Notes: generated by a model from the sequence alone, not told the origin. Shown: positions 16,249-25,635, numbered from the stretch's first letter. The stretch: 64,000 bases of DNA from Staphylococcus condimenti (GCF_001618885.1 NZ_CP015114.1:1178001-1242000), one strand, 5' to 3'. A program made the numbers and translations.

Positions 16249-17885
16249 GAGTCCTCACGTCCTTTACGCATGCCTATTGAAATGTCTCGGTCATCCGTTT
16301 CAATACGACCTTGTTTCATATAAATTCTGCGATCAGCAGCACGTATTGTACTTTGACGGTGTGCAATCATGATAACCGTCCGTGTGTCAAAATATTCTTT
16401 TAATGCTGTTTGAATAATTCGTTCAGTCCAAACATCAAGGCCCGTAGCCGGTTCATCAAATACAACAACTTCTGGACGGTCTAAGAGAACACGTGATAAT
16501 TCAATACGTCTCATTTGTCCTCCAGATAACATTTCTCCGCCTTCTCCAATGGCTGTATCTAACCCTTGCGGCAGTGATTCTATTTTATCCATTAGACCTA
16601 CGGCTTCGATTACTTTCATAATCTCATGATCTGGAACATCTTTAAACATCGCCACATTATCACGAATACTTGCATTAAAAATATAAGGCTGTTGACTTAA
16701 AACGCCTAATTTTAAATTCTCTTTATTAAAAGAAACTGTACCTTTAGAAGGTTGGCGTATTTGCAAAATTAATTGAGAAAGTGTTGTCTTTCCTGCCCCG
16801 CTGGGTCCTACCAAAGCAATATGGTCTCCTTTATGAATATCTAAAGTTACCTTATCTACCGCAAGACGTTCAGTATTAGGGTAATGATAAGACACCTGGT
16901 CTAAATGAATTTGAGCATCTTGAGCTGCATTGACTGAATAACGTGTTGTTCCAATGTTGTTTTGGTCAGTATCCAACATGTCAAAAACAACATCAGCTGC
17001 CCCTTCACTTTGTTTACCAGTATGGAATGCTTGTCCTAAATCTTTTATCGAATTATAAAATTCAGGCGCTAAAATAATAGCAATAGCAGCAGTTTGAAAG
17101 TTGATGTTATGAAATAAGACAAGCCCTAGGCCTGCTTCGAGGGCTACTAAACCGATTCCGAGCAAGCTGATGAATTCCAGCATCAGACCTGATAGAAATG
17201 CGCTGCGCAAAATTTTCATTGTTTTATCACGAAACTTAGTACTTTCCTGATAAATCGTTGTTTCAGCCTGTTTTGAACGATTAAAAAGTTTCAAAGTAAT
17301 TAAACCTTGTGCTAAATTCAAAAAGCGTTGGCTGAATTGCGTTAAATAAGTCATTTGATCTTTTGACTCATCACGTGTTTTTAATCCGAATAGAATATAA
17401 AAAACAGGAATAAATGGAGCAGTGACCATCATAATAAGTGCCGTATTCAAATGAATAAAACACATCGCAATAATAATAAACAGCGGAATCATAACTGCTT
17501 TAAAAACTTGCGGCAAGTAATCTTGATAAAACGGTGCAATACCATCAATACTTTCAGTAATGACACTCATTTGTTCACCAATCGGCTGATCAGCATTTTG
17601 TGCAACCGCACGCTTTCGCAGATTTGTTTTTACTTTATAAGCGAGTTGTGACCCTAGCAATTGATTAGACATATTGAGTACAGCACGTAAAATAAGAATG
17701 ACTAATAAAATTCCTAGAATAGCCGTTAAGGAAATACTGCTTTGTGCTTTCGTCAACATGATATTTAATACTTTCGCGATTGTGACATTTTGAGCTACAA
17801 CAACAATAGCGAGTAAAGCACATACAAATGCCATCAAAATAGGATATGATATGTACTTTTGAATATAACGCGTTAAATTCTTCAT
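16245..17885 (-). CDS. cydD: CydD-like ABC exporter half-transporter
   Basis: 546 residues. Membrane domain with the CydD-typical APEFYNSIKDLGQAFHTGK segment just before the nucleotide-binding domain. ATPase with Walker A GPSGAGKTT, signature LSGGQMRR and Walker B VVVFDEPATGLD. Expected to form a heterodimer with the next gene product and export small thiols. First gene of a two-gene operon; the 5' region (17886-18332) holds a long imperfect hairpin that may act on its message. Confidence 0.85.
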   Translation of the reverse strand: MKNLTRYIQKYISYPILMAFVCALLAIVVVAQNVTIAKVLNIMLTKAQSSISLTAILGILLVILILRAVLNMSNQLLGSQLAYKVKTNLRKRAVAQNADQPIGEQMSVITESIDGIAPFYQDYLPQVFKAVMIPLFIIIAMCFIHLNTALIMMVTAPFIPVFYILFGLKTRDESKDQMTYLTQFSQRFLNLAQGLITLKLFNRSKQAETTIYQESTKFRDKTMKILRSAFLSGLMLEFISLLGIGLVALEAGLGLVLFHNINFQTAAIAIILAPEFYNSIKDLGQAFHTGKQSEGAADVVFDMLDTDQNNIGTTRYSVNAAQDAQIHLDQVSYHYPNTERLAVDKVTLDIHKGDHIALVGPSGAGKTTLSQLILQIRQPSKGTVSFNKENLKLGVLSQQPYIFNASIRDNVAMFKDVPDHEIMKVIEAVGLMDKIESLPQGLDTAIGEGGEMLSGGQMRRIELSRVLLDRPEVVVFDEPATGLDVWTERIIQTALKEYFDTRTVIMIAHRQSTIRAADRRIYMKQGRIETDDRDISIGMRKGREDS

Positions 17886-18332
17886 ATAAATTCACCTTGT
17901 ATCTTTTTATCAGGTTCAAAATACACAACAAAGGCGGAACACGTATGTGTTATATGCATACTTGTTCCACCCACTGTGTTTTTTAATCTTATTTTAGAAG
18001 TTCGGACGATGGTGCTGTCCTTTTTGTGTCAAAAATGTCTTACTCTTAACTTAAAACATGCGTTGTATAATTTCAATTTATTCGACTTGAAAAGCTTAAA
18101 ATAATGCGTTGTTTACTTCTTTATATTTTCTGCAAAATGTATTTATTTAAAATTCATGTGTGTGCAATTATATTAAATTCACCCCACGTACATCTTAAGA
18201 CCTATCTTTTTACATTATTCTAATATTAGTAGCACAAATATTTTTTATTATGCTATCATAAAAGTTGTTTCAACATGTGCTTACATAATAAATCAAAATC
18301 TGAATATCATTTAGAAATAAGGAAGGTACGCT
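17886..18332. other. cydD-uppP divergent intergenic region
   Basis: About 450 bases without an ORF. It contains a 39-base imperfect inverted repeat at 17933-17971 (15-base arms, two mismatches), which would be a hairpin in the cydD leader, and a smaller GGAC...GTCC hairpin with T5 at 18003-18024. It presumably carries both divergent promoters, but I could not assign convincing -35/-10 pairs. Confidence 0.6.
17933..17971. repeat. Inverted repeat in the cydD leader
   Basis: GGCGGAACACGTATG and CATACTTGTTCCACC form a 15-base stem with two imperfect pairs and a 9-base loop. On the minus strand only a poor T-rich tail follows; on the plus strand TTTTTT follows after 8 bases. Terminator, attenuator or protein site are all possible. 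Confidence 0.6.
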
Positions 18333-19223
18333 ATGTTATTGTTAGAATTATTAAAAGCGTTGATTCTAGGAATTGTTGAAGGATTGACGGAATTTGCGCC
18401 AGTATCTTCTACGGGTCATATGATCTTAGTGGATGATATGTGGCTGAAATCCCCTGAGTTTCTGGGATCACAGTCAGCGTTTACGTTTAAAATTGTCATA
18501 CAGTTAGGTTCCGTATTTGCAGCTGCTTGGGTGTTTAGAAAACGTTATTTCGAAATGCTGTACATAGGAAAATATCAGCCCGCTGCTACAGAAACTGAAT
18601 CAGTTAATAGTGAAATCGGCAAACGTGCTAAACCGAAACGTTTAACATTGTGGCATGTACTTGTAGGTATGATTCCTGCCGGTATTTTAGGATTACTTTT
18701 TGATGATGTGATTGAAAAATACTTATTTAGTGTACCGACAGTAATGATTGGATTATTACTAGGTGCATTTTACATGATTTTCGCTCAAAAATTCAGCGAA
18801 CGCTATGCACACCGTGAAAATATTGACCAAATTACATTCTTCCAAGCTTTTGTTATCGGTTTATCACAAGCTGTAGCAATGTGGCCTGGTTTCAGTCGTT
18901 CTGGTTCAACTATTTCAACAGGTGTATTAATGAAAATGAATTATAAGGCTGCTTCAGACTTTACGTTCATTATGGCAGTTCCGATTATGCTTGCGGCAAG
19001 TGGTTTATCATTAATAAAACACATCGGATATATTCATTTAAATCATATTCCATTTTACATCATCGGATTTTTAGCAGCATTTATATTTGGATTACTTTCA
19101 ATCCGTCTGTTCTTAAACTTGATTAATCGTGTTAAATTGGTACCATTTGCGATTTATCGAATTATTTTAGTTATCTTTATCGCAATCCTTTACTTCGGAT
19201 TCGGTATTGGAAAAGGAATTTAA
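18333..19223 (+). CDS. uppP: Undecaprenyl-diphosphatase
   Basis: 296 residues with about eight membrane spans. The BacA/UppP signatures are present: GIVEGLTEFAPVSSTGHM (residues 13-30) with the catalytic Glu, and the second PGFSRSGSTIS motif. It dephosphorylates undecaprenyl pyrophosphate to recycle the lipid carrier for peptidoglycan and teichoic acid, and gives bacitracin tolerance. GGAAGG ribosome site; a monocistronic unit with a terminator. Fits the cell-envelope theme of the window. Confidence 0.96.
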   Translation: MLLLELLKALILGIVEGLTEFAPVSSTGHMILVDDMWLKSPEFLGSQSAFTFKIVIQLGSVFAAAWVFRKRYFEMLYIGKYQPAATETESVNSEIGKRAKPKRLTLWHVLVGMIPAGILGLLFDDVIEKYLFSVPTVMIGLLLGAFYMIFAQKFSERYAHRENIDQITFFQAFVIGLSQAVAMWPGFSRSGSTISTGVLMKMNYKAASDFTFIMAVPIMLAASGLSLIKHIGYIHLNHIPFYIIGFLAAFIFGLLSIRLFLNLINRVKLVPFAIYRIILVIFIAILYFGFGIGKGI

Positions 19224-19235
19224 AATTATAGTATC

Positions 19236-19270
19236 TCTAAGACATCGATTCATTTCGATGTCTTTTATTT
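19236..19270 (+). terminator. Terminator of uppP
   Basis: AAGACATCGA (19239-19248) pairs with TCGATGTCTT (19255-19264), followed by a T-rich tail. Confidence 0.8.
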
Positions 19271-19415
19271 TTATATTAAAACGTCTGCCTTTCCGCTCCA
19301 AAGACGTATATCAGCATGGTTTAAGGCTTTAATGATATACTGAATATATCGTTTAATACAAAGAGTGACAGGGTATTTAAAAGTTATACACTAACAACAA
19401 ATGGAGGACACTACA

Positions 19416-20117
19416 ATGGAGAAGAAGAGATTAATTAGAACTTTAATTACGGTTTTACCAGTTATTCTTGTACCTTTAATCGTAGAACGAAAACGCATCA
19501 AGGATCACCCTGATGTACAGAAGGTAAATGATAAGACTGCTGATTTAAGACAAAACGTATCTGACAAATCATCTCAACTAGCAAGCGGTATATCTAATAA
19601 ATCTTCTCAAGCTGCGTCTGCGGTTTCAAATAAATCTTCTGAATTTGCACAATATGTTGGCGATAAGAAGGAAGAATTTGAAGAAAAACGCCAAGCAAAA
19701 AAAGAAGCAAAAGAAAATGATCCGGAGCGCATTAAAGCAAAAGGTGAAAAATTAGAGAAGAAAAATCGCAAAGAAGCTGAAAAAATGGCGAAAAAGTTGG
19801 ATAAAAACATAGAAAAACGCCATAAAGAAGAAGAAAAAGATGATGAAAAAACACGTAAACGTTTAGTTAAAGAAATGAAAGATGCACAAAAATATCAAGA
19901 AAAAGTAGGTCTTGTTCCTGGCGGTGCTTCTGATAAACAAGTTGCCAACAAAGGTGAAGAACTTGAACAAGAAAATAAAGATGAAGCATACGATATGAAC
20001 CGTATCTTGGAAGACCGCATCGAGCAGCGTTTGAAAAAAGAAGAAGAAGCGCGACGTGCTAACCAAGAGGAACGCATCAAAGAAATCCAAAAATATGAAA
20101 AGAAGCCGAATCTTTAA
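19416..20117 (+). CDS. Membrane-anchored, highly charged coiled-coil protein with 11-residue repeats
   Basis: 233 residues. One N-terminal hydrophobic segment (TLITVLPVILVPLIV, about residues 8-22), then about 205 residues dominated by Lys, Glu, Asp and Arg. Residues about 47-90 are four consecutive 11-residue units of the type NVSDKSSQLAS / GISNKSSQAAS / AVSNKSSEFAQ / YVGDKKEEFEE, like amphipathic LEA or apolipoprotein repeats. The rest predicts long coiled coil. I choose the ATG after GGAGGACACTACA; an ATG 15 bases upstream overlaps that site. Function unknown. The YaiI-type gene begins immediately after its stop (TAAATG). Confidence 0.75.
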   Translation: MEKKRLIRTLITVLPVILVPLIVERKRIKDHPDVQKVNDKTADLRQNVSDKSSQLASGISNKSSQAASAVSNKSSEFAQYVGDKKEEFEEKRQAKKEAKENDPERIKAKGEKLEKKNRKEAEKMAKKLDKNIEKRHKEEEKDDEKTRKRLVKEMKDAQKYQEKVGLVPGGASDKQVANKGEELEQENKDEAYDMNRILEDRIEQRLKKEEEARRANQEERIKEIQKYEKKPNL

Positions 20118-20570
20118 ATGACTCGGGTGATGATTGATGGTGATGCTTGTCCTGTTACAGATTCAGTAATTCGACTGACTGAAGGGACAGGCATTTTTGT
20201 TGTGTTAATAAGAAGCTATTCACATTTCTCGATGCAAGATTATCCTTCTCACGTAACAGTAAAGTATGTAGATGACGGTCCAGATATGGTAGATTATAAA
20301 ATCGTACAATTGACAAATCCATCAGATATTGTCATTACACAAGACTATGGTTTAGCAAGTCTGCTCATCGGCAAAGCACGTGTGGTTATGCATCATAATG
20401 GAATGATATATACTGAAAATAACATGGGACGCTTGTTAGAACAACGTTATCAACATGCACAAGCACGCCAACAAGGTGAACGTCATAAAGGCCCTCGTCG
20501 ATTCACTGAAGAAGCACGCACAAAATTCGAACAAAAATTCCAGTATGTAATTAATGAAATTACTTCATGA
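20118..20570 (+). CDS. YaiI/YqxD (DUF188) family protein
   Basis: 150 residues. The N-terminal MIDGDACPV motif with invariant Asp and Cys, and later TQDYGLASLLIGK, define the UPF0178/DUF188 family, a PIN-like fold of unknown role. The ATG directly follows the previous stop (TAAATG), so translation is probably coupled. It belongs to a three-gene unit ending with the LOG-type gene. Confidence 0.88.
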   Translation: MTRVMIDGDACPVTDSVIRLTEGTGIFVVLIRSYSHFSMQDYPSHVTVKYVDDGPDMVDYKIVQLTNPSDIVITQDYGLASLLIGKARVVMHHNGMIYTENNMGRLLEQRYQHAQARQQGERHKGPRRFTEEARTKFEQKFQYVINEITS

Positions 20571-20589
20571 AGTATGGAGATGGTAAAAA

Positions 20590-21162
20590 ATGAGTTTAAA
20601 AAGAATTGCCGTATATTGCGGCGCAAGTAAAGGTAAAGATTCTATCTACATGGAACGCGGTTACGAACTTGGTAAATACATGGCAGAACATGGATATGAA
20701 TTAATATTCGGTGCCGGTTCTGTAGGTATTATGGGGGCAATTCAGAATGGCATTTTAGACCATGGAGGCTCAGCAACTGGAGTCATGCCGCGCAGTTTAG
20801 ATGATAAAGAAATTACAAGTCAACGTCTCACTGACCTCGTTTTGGTAGATTCATTGCATGGTCGTAAAGCAAAAATGTCCGAACTTGCAGATGCTTTCAT
20901 ACTAGCTCCTGGAGGCGCAGGATCATTAGAAGAATTTTTCGAAACATACAGTTGGGCTCAAATCGGTATTCATGATAAACCTATGGCAGTTTTTAATATC
21001 AATAACTTCTTTATACCGCTTCAAACTATGCTTGATGATATGATTGATGCAGGTTTCATCGATGCTAAATATCGCGCATTAGCGCCATTATATGATGATT
21101 TAGATGCTTTATTCGAAAGCTTGGAAAATTATACATCAGTAGGCACGCGCAGCTACGATTGA
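20590..21162 (+). CDS. LOG-family (TIGR00730) Rossmann-fold protein
   Basis: 190 residues. VYCGAS near the start, FGAGSVGIMGA, RKAKMSELADAFILAPGG and the AGSLEEFFE motif correspond to the LOG/YvdD family PGGxGTxxE signature, with Ser in place of the usual Thr. Members act as nucleoside-5'-monophosphate phosphoribohydrolases, releasing a free base from AMP-type substrates; the bacterial role is unclear. ATGGAGATGG acts as ribosome site, 19 bases after the preceding stop. Last gene of its unit. Confidence 0.88.
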   Translation: MSLKRIAVYCGASKGKDSIYMERGYELGKYMAEHGYELIFGAGSVGIMGAIQNGILDHGGSATGVMPRSLDDKEITSQRLTDLVLVDSLHGRKAKMSELADAFILAPGGAGSLEEFFETYSWAQIGIHDKPMAVFNINNFFIPLQTMLDDMIDAGFIDAKYRALAPLYDDLDALFESLENYTSVGTRSYD

Positions 21163-21206
21163 TTAAACTTGAATATAGTATATATCGTGTCTTTAAATGT
21201 TATTAA

Positions 21207-21245
21207 AAGAGGAAGCAGTCCTGTCCAAGATTGCTTCCTCTTTAT
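21207..21245 (+). terminator. Bidirectional terminator between LOG and GNAT genes
   Basis: GAGGAAGCA (21209-21217) with TGCTTCCTC (21232-21240), T-rich on the plus side and A-rich before it, serving converging genes. Confidence 0.75.
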
Positions 21246-21787
21246 TCATTCAATCGTTTATGATATCGAACTTGTGGGCGTAATGGATGAATTTCAGACA
21301 CCCCAGGCAATTCAAATGTATCCATTAATGACATGCCTATTTTTTCCATCACACGTCTTGAAGCAGCGTTAGATTCAGCTGCGATACTATATACATCTTT
21401 CAAGCCTTTTTCAGTTGCATAATCTAAAACTGCTTTTGCACCCTCAGTTGCAATTCCGTTATCCCACACTTCTGGGATAAGTCGCCAGCCTATTTCATAA
21501 AAAGGCAACTCTGGAAAATCATATTGACTGTTTGTTGGAATATAATTCAGACCTATAAAACCGATCCATTCTCCGCTTTCTTTCAACTCAACTGCAAATA
21601 AACCGATGCTATCTTGTTCAAGATTTTTTTGCATCGCTTGCATATCCAGTTCAGAACGACGATAACTCAATATACTCGGGAAAAAACGACGCACTTGTCG
21701 ATTAGCATTCATTTTTTGAAATGGTAATAAATCTTTTTCTTCCCAATCTCTTAATTTTAATCGTTCTGTTTCTATATATACGCTCAT
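21242..21787 (-). CDS. GNAT acetyltransferase, RimJ/RimL type
   Basis: 181 residues. TERLKLRDWEEKDL near the start and YEIGWRLIPEVWDNGIATEGAKAVLDYA with the later NAASRRVMEKIGM are standard for RimJ/RimL-like N-acetyltransferases using acetyl-CoA. The substrate (ribosomal protein, other protein or small molecule) cannot be told. The start at MSVYIETERL is set by GAGGTGG 6 bases upstream. The C-terminal end abuts the shared terminator. Confidence 0.85.
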   Translation of the reverse strand: MSVYIETERLKLRDWEEKDLLPFQKMNANRQVRRFFPSILSYRRSELDMQAMQKNLEQDSIGLFAVELKESGEWIGFIGLNYIPTNSQYDFPELPFYEIGWRLIPEVWDNGIATEGAKAVLDYATEKGLKDVYSIAAESNAASRRVMEKIGMSLMDTFELPGVSEIHPLRPQVRYHKRLNE

Positions 21788-21849
21788 TGATTCCACCTCA
21801 TACACCAAATAAATCTCAAATACTTTGCGTAAATTCCTATAGAAAAAGC

Positions 21850-21900
21850 ACTGAAAGTAAGGTTTGATTTCTTAATTATTAATATCTACCTTACTCGCAA
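21850..21900 (-). terminator. Possible terminator of the lipoprotein/22018 unit
   Basis: AGTAAGGT and ACCTTACT (21888-21895 and 21856-21863 on minus) form a perfect 8-base stem around a large 24-base loop. A T5 run comes about 12 bases later. Weak but correctly placed. Confidence 0.35.
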
Positions 21901-22017
21901 GCGCCTTTATTTCTTTTACTTATTCGATTGTCGGCACTGACTTTCAGATTAACTCTGAAATTATTCTACCCTCTTCAAGTAGAGTACGTTTGTAATTACC
22001 TTTTATCTATTTAAGAT

Positions 22018-22329
22018 TTATGCTTGCGGTAATTTTGAACGTGTAATATAAGTAATTAACTGAATCGTAACTTGGACATCATTCAAACGCTCACGTTCAC
22101 TTTTTAATGCTGTGAATGTCACATCAACAAAGTCACCAAGATGATTCAGTTTATATGTAGCTTGGAATGTATCCGTGTCGGACTCAAAGTTTGGTTTTTG
22201 TGCAACGATACGTTTAATTTGCCCAGTAGGTTGTTCTAATTGGTATCCTGAAATTTTTTCAATTGCTTCGCTGACTTGTTTTAAAGTCATTTTCTTACCT
22301 TCTAATTCATGAAATTCTGGTTCATACAT
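22018..22329 (-). CDS. Conserved hypothetical cytosolic protein
   Basis: 103 residues, soluble, with no signal peptide. The start at MYEPEFHELEGKKMT is chosen because AAAAGGAGTCG lies just upstream; an earlier in-frame ATG would add 23 residues without a ribosome site. Predicted alternating strands (TFQATYKLNHL, DVTFTALKS, VQVTIQLITYI) suggest a small alpha/beta domain. I recognise no family. It follows the lipoprotein gene by about 70 bases and may be co-transcribed. Confidence 0.65.
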   Translation of the reverse strand: MYEPEFHELEGKKMTLKQVSEAIEKISGYQLEQPTGQIKRIVAQKPNFESDTDTFQATYKLNHLGDFVDVTFTALKSERERLNDVQVTIQLITYITRSKLPQA

Positions 22330-22400
22330 GGTATCGACTCCTTTTAATTTTTCCGCATTTTCTATTATATATTTCTTACCCTTGTGTGTTTCATACAAAA

Positions 22401-22832
22401 CTAGTGGGAAGTATTGTCAGTTTTCTTATCTGCTGCAGTTCCAGATGTCTTATCTTTTGTTGTAGTTGAAGCTGCTTGATTGTCTTTTGTTGGTTTATCT
22501 TTTGCTGCTTGATTTTGATCTGATGATTTTTCAGGTTTATTTTGAGTATTTTCAGATGTTGATTCTTTTTTGTCATCTTCCTTACTTTTTTCATCTGATT
22601 TTTGTTTGACGCTTTCAGAAGCCACTTTTTCTTTCACTTCATCTTGAAGTTTATCTACACGTTCTTGTGTGCTCTTTTCTTGCTTTTGAAGTTTATCTTT
22701 CGTGGCTTTTAATGATTTATTTTCTTTTTGCAATTTATCAATATCTTTTTGAAGCGCTGCTTTTTCATCATTTTTAGCACAAGCACCTAAAATCAACGTA
22801 GATGCTAACAGCAACATCATTATTTTCTTCAT
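22401..22832 (-). CDS. Lipoprotein with coiled coil and low-complexity tail
   Basis: 143 residues. A lipoprotein signal (MKKIMMLLLASTLILGAC) has its lipobox Cys at 18. Residues 24-70 have heptad-like Lys/Glu/Leu periodicity typical of a coiled coil. The last 70 or so residues are Ser/Lys/Asp/Gln/Thr-rich and probably disordered, extending into the wall. The AGGAGC ribosome site is normal. Function not recognised; it may be a structural or wall-spanning lipoprotein. Confidence 0.75.
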   Translation of the reverse strand: MKKIMMLLLASTLILGACAKNDEKAALQKDIDKLQKENKSLKATKDKLQKQEKSTQERVDKLQDEVKEKVASESVKQKSDEKSKEDDKKESTSENTQNKPEKSSDQNQAAKDKPTKDNQAASTTTKDKTSGTAADKKTDNTSH

Positions 22833-23019
22833 GGTTCGGCTCCTTTGAAAAATAAAAACTAAATCATCTCTATTTTACCATTTTTCCAAGTTTGGTTCAT
22901 TGATTGAAAGCAAAGTATACGGAAAGTTAGGCAATTAAACGAACATCGATTGATTTCCATGCTTAACTTAGTCATAATATTCTTTGATTGTATAATTAAA
23001 ATAAAGGGGGGCGGAGTAG

Positions 23020-23706
23020 ATGGCTAAATCAACTGAGCAGTTAATGCGAGAAAACAATGTTAAATCATTGCAACTAAATAATACAGACCGAGAAATTTTC
23101 GAAAACTACATGACTTATATACGTGCAGATTTACGTGTTAACCCGCATGACTCAGAACGTATGCTGAATCGTATTTTGAAACATTTGTTAAAAGCTGAAA
23201 ATAAAGGGATGTTGGCGATGGACTTCTTCGACCATAACCCAAAAGCGCATGCAGTTCGAACGATAAAAGAATTAAAAAACGAAATGGTCCAGAATATTTT
23301 CAAATACATATGGCATCATATTCTGTTCTTACTCGGAATCTTTTGCTTTTTCAAAGGTTTTATCGGATTTTTCATCGGTGAAAAGCCGCTGTACTTATAT
23401 ACATTTCCGATTACTTTATTAGCAGGATTATTTATCATTTTCTTGTTTGTCTGGTGGGCATTCAAAACAGTACAAATACAAGCTTTTAATCATTCAAATT
23501 GGGTTTGGTTGCTTACTTATGCGATTATTTTTGCAATCGTGGCATTGCTCTTTTATGTCGTTTATATTCCGCAATCTTTCCTAGCTTTCGGTCCGCATAT
23601 TAAAATTGCAAACTGGACTTTTATTATCATTTCATTCATTATTACACCCATTGCATTTTATGTTGATCATCACTATGTGAAAAAGGACTCAAATACTTAT
23701 TTATAA
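23020..23706 (+). CDS. DUF1129-family membrane protein
   Basis: 228 residues. A soluble N-terminal helical domain of about 90 residues (NNTDREIFENYMTYIR, and a DUF1129-like FFDHNPKAHA segment) is followed by four to five membrane spans. The family is common in Firmicutes and its function is unknown. A very strong AAAGGGGGGCGGAG ribosome site lies ahead of the ATG. Stands alone between divergent and convergent neighbours, with a strong terminator. Confidence 0.8.
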   Translation: MAKSTEQLMRENNVKSLQLNNTDREIFENYMTYIRADLRVNPHDSERMLNRILKHLLKAENKGMLAMDFFDHNPKAHAVRTIKELKNEMVQNIFKYIWHHILFLLGIFCFFKGFIGFFIGEKPLYLYTFPITLLAGLFIIFLFVWWAFKTVQIQAFNHSNWVWLLTYAIIFAIVALLFYVVYIPQSFLAFGPHIKIANWTFIIISFIITPIAFYVDHHYVKKDSNTYL

Positions 23707-23761
23707 TAAGAGAAAAGCATATGTTTATTTTGTTTTATTAATACTATATTTATGAATATCA

Positions 23762-23811
23762 AAACTCCCGATAAAGTTGCACAATCCAGTGTTTGCTTTA
23801 TCGGGAGTTTA
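23762..23811. terminator. Bidirectional terminator
   Basis: A perfect 15-base stem AAACTCCCGATAAAG (23762-23776) with CTTTATCGGGAGTTT (23796-23810), between converging genes. Confidence 0.85.
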
Positions 23812-23834
23812 TTAATTCAATACCTATGTTCTAC

Positions 23835-24320
23835 TTAAAAAATAATATCTAAAAAGAACCACAATACCATAATAATCATCACAATTGCTTGAGCTGCTGT
23901 GCTCGCCAAAAATCCTACAACTGAACCGAAACTTGCTTTTAAAGCAATCGTCGGATCTTTTCGCAGTATCAATTCAACAATAAACACGGCTACTAGCGGC
24001 ACAATAATAATTCCAAATGGAGGGAAGATAAAACAACCTGCAATCACACCGATTAACGCAGTATATTCTCCAGCCTTCGAACCACCGAAACGTCGTGTAA
24101 AATATTGGCTCATCATTAAATCTGCTGCAAACACAAGGATTGTCAAGATAATCATGGATACAAAGAAAATCCAAGATAAACGTCCGTTATGAAAACCAAT
24201 TTGATAAATCAGAAAACCAATCCATATCATTGGCATAGAAGGGATAATCGGTTTAATCAATCCGACAAATGCGACGACAAAACAAGCGATAATACATATC
24301 CATAAAATAGTTGCTACCAT
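23835..24320 (-). CDS. DUF456-family membrane protein
   Basis: 161 residues with four to five spans and glycine-rich segments (FGGSKAGEYTALIGVIAG, FPPFGIIIVPLVAVFIVEL) that characterise DUF456. Function unknown. It starts 16 bases after the stop of the MFS gene on the same strand, so it is probably second in that operon. Confidence 0.82.
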   Translation of the reverse strand: MVATILWICIIACFVVAFVGLIKPIIPSMPMIWIGFLIYQIGFHNGRLSWIFFVSMIILTILVFAADLMMSQYFTRRFGGSKAGEYTALIGVIAGCFIFPPFGIIIVPLVAVFIVELILRKDPTIALKASFGSVVGFLASTAAQAIVMIIMVLWFFLDIIF

Positions 24321-24335
24321 TAATTATTCTACCTC

Positions 24336-25532
24336 TTATTCTATAAATTTCTGCTCTTTTGTAAAGAAAATTAATATCATACCTAAGACTAAAGACGCAG
24401 CTGATACATAAAACACATTCCCTAATCCCACAAATTGACTCATAACACCGCCAAGTAAATTCCCTAAAAGTTGTCCTATAACCATTGCATTGGCAAAAAG
24501 TGTTGATGCATACCCTGGAAATGCAGGTAATATGTCTTGGAAATAACTGATTCCAATACCTAATAAAATCGCCAAGAACATTGCTAAGAAGATCTGCCCT
24601 ACTAACATCATACGAACATCATCAAATACACCGATGCTGAAGAAGAATAATGCACCAGAGATAGCACCTAATATTAAAAGAGTTCGTGTTTCTAATTTTG
24701 AAGATAAAACACCTAAAATAATCATAAATGGCACTTCTAATCCTGCACATAAACTTGCTAAATAACCTACATAATCTTCACTTTCATGTAAATAGTTCGT
24801 TACAAATAACGGCATGTTCAATGTATACATCCATTGTCCGATATGTAATAAGATAAATGCTAAAAATGGAATGATTAAAGATTTTTCTTTTAACATACTC
24901 GGAGCTTTTGTTTCCACATGAGGACCTTCTTCAACCGGATGTTCTACTTTAATATCTTTAAAAAAGAAAATTTGAAGAATCAACGTGATAAGAATAACCG
25001 CTACGGTACCGCCAAATAAGCCCGCATATCCCATTGTTCTATTTAATACCGAACCAATCAAAGGTCCAAATAAAAAACCGAATGAAAACATGGAACGTAA
25101 AACAGTGTTTGCAAATTTCGCACGATTACGTGAAGAAGATTGATTAATCGCTTCTCTTGCTGAAGCATAGAGTTGCGGCATTGCAGGAGCAAAAAGACCT
25201 TGTAACATAGCGTATAAAACAATAAACAACCAAATATTATGGACATAAAAATAAATACTAAAACTCATAGCACCCATAAACAATGCGATAATAACCAGCA
25301 GTTTGCGATTTACTTTTCCATTATCAGAAAAACGTGCCACAATTGCATTCACAGAAAATTGGCTAATTGCAGCAAGTGCGAGCAATATACCAAATTGTGT
25401 GGTTGTCATACCTAATTCGTTTGTAGCAAACAAGACGAGGAATGGAATCGTAATTGCGATTGCCATACCTAAGAGCATCATGTTAACTGCAAACAATTTA
25501 TAGTTCTTAATTTGCAGTAAAGCTCGAAACAT
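24336..25532 (-). CDS. MFS transporter, sugar-efflux (SET) like
   Basis: 398 residues with 12 predicted spans and a central loop around residue 200 (KVEHPVEEGPHVETKAPS). The N-terminal half (IPFLVLFATNELGMTTTQFGILLALAAISQ, ARFSDNGKVNRK as motif A) resembles SetA-type sugar or glycoside efflux carriers. The substrate is unproven and other DHA1 drug exporters are possible. GAGG ribosome site. The DUF456 gene follows directly. Confidence 0.75.
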   Translation of the reverse strand: MFRALLQIKNYKLFAVNMMLLGMAIAITIPFLVLFATNELGMTTTQFGILLALAAISQFSVNAIVARFSDNGKVNRKLLVIIALFMGAMSFSIYFYVHNIWLFIVLYAMLQGLFAPAMPQLYASAREAINQSSSRNRAKFANTVLRSMFSFGFLFGPLIGSVLNRTMGYAGLFGGTVAVILITLILQIFFFKDIKVEHPVEEGPHVETKAPSMLKEKSLIIPFLAFILLHIGQWMYTLNMPLFVTNYLHESEDYVGYLASLCAGLEVPFMIILGVLSSKLETRTLLILGAISGALFFFSIGVFDDVRMMLVGQIFLAMFLAILLGIGISYFQDILPAFPGYASTLFANAMVIGQLLGNLLGGVMSQFVGLGNVFYVSAASLVLGMILIFFTKEQKFIE

Positions 25533-25635
25533 ACTTTAACCTCACTCAACATATTTAAATATTTGATTCTATACTATTCTAATGAATTTATCTTTGATTT
25601 GGAATAGCTGGATAGAGATTTACTAAAATTCCCCC

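Noticed and set aside
17886-18060. T-box leader before cydD
   Set aside because: GGGTGGAAC is present, but the ACCGCG continuation, specifier stem and a proper antiterminator/terminator pair are not.
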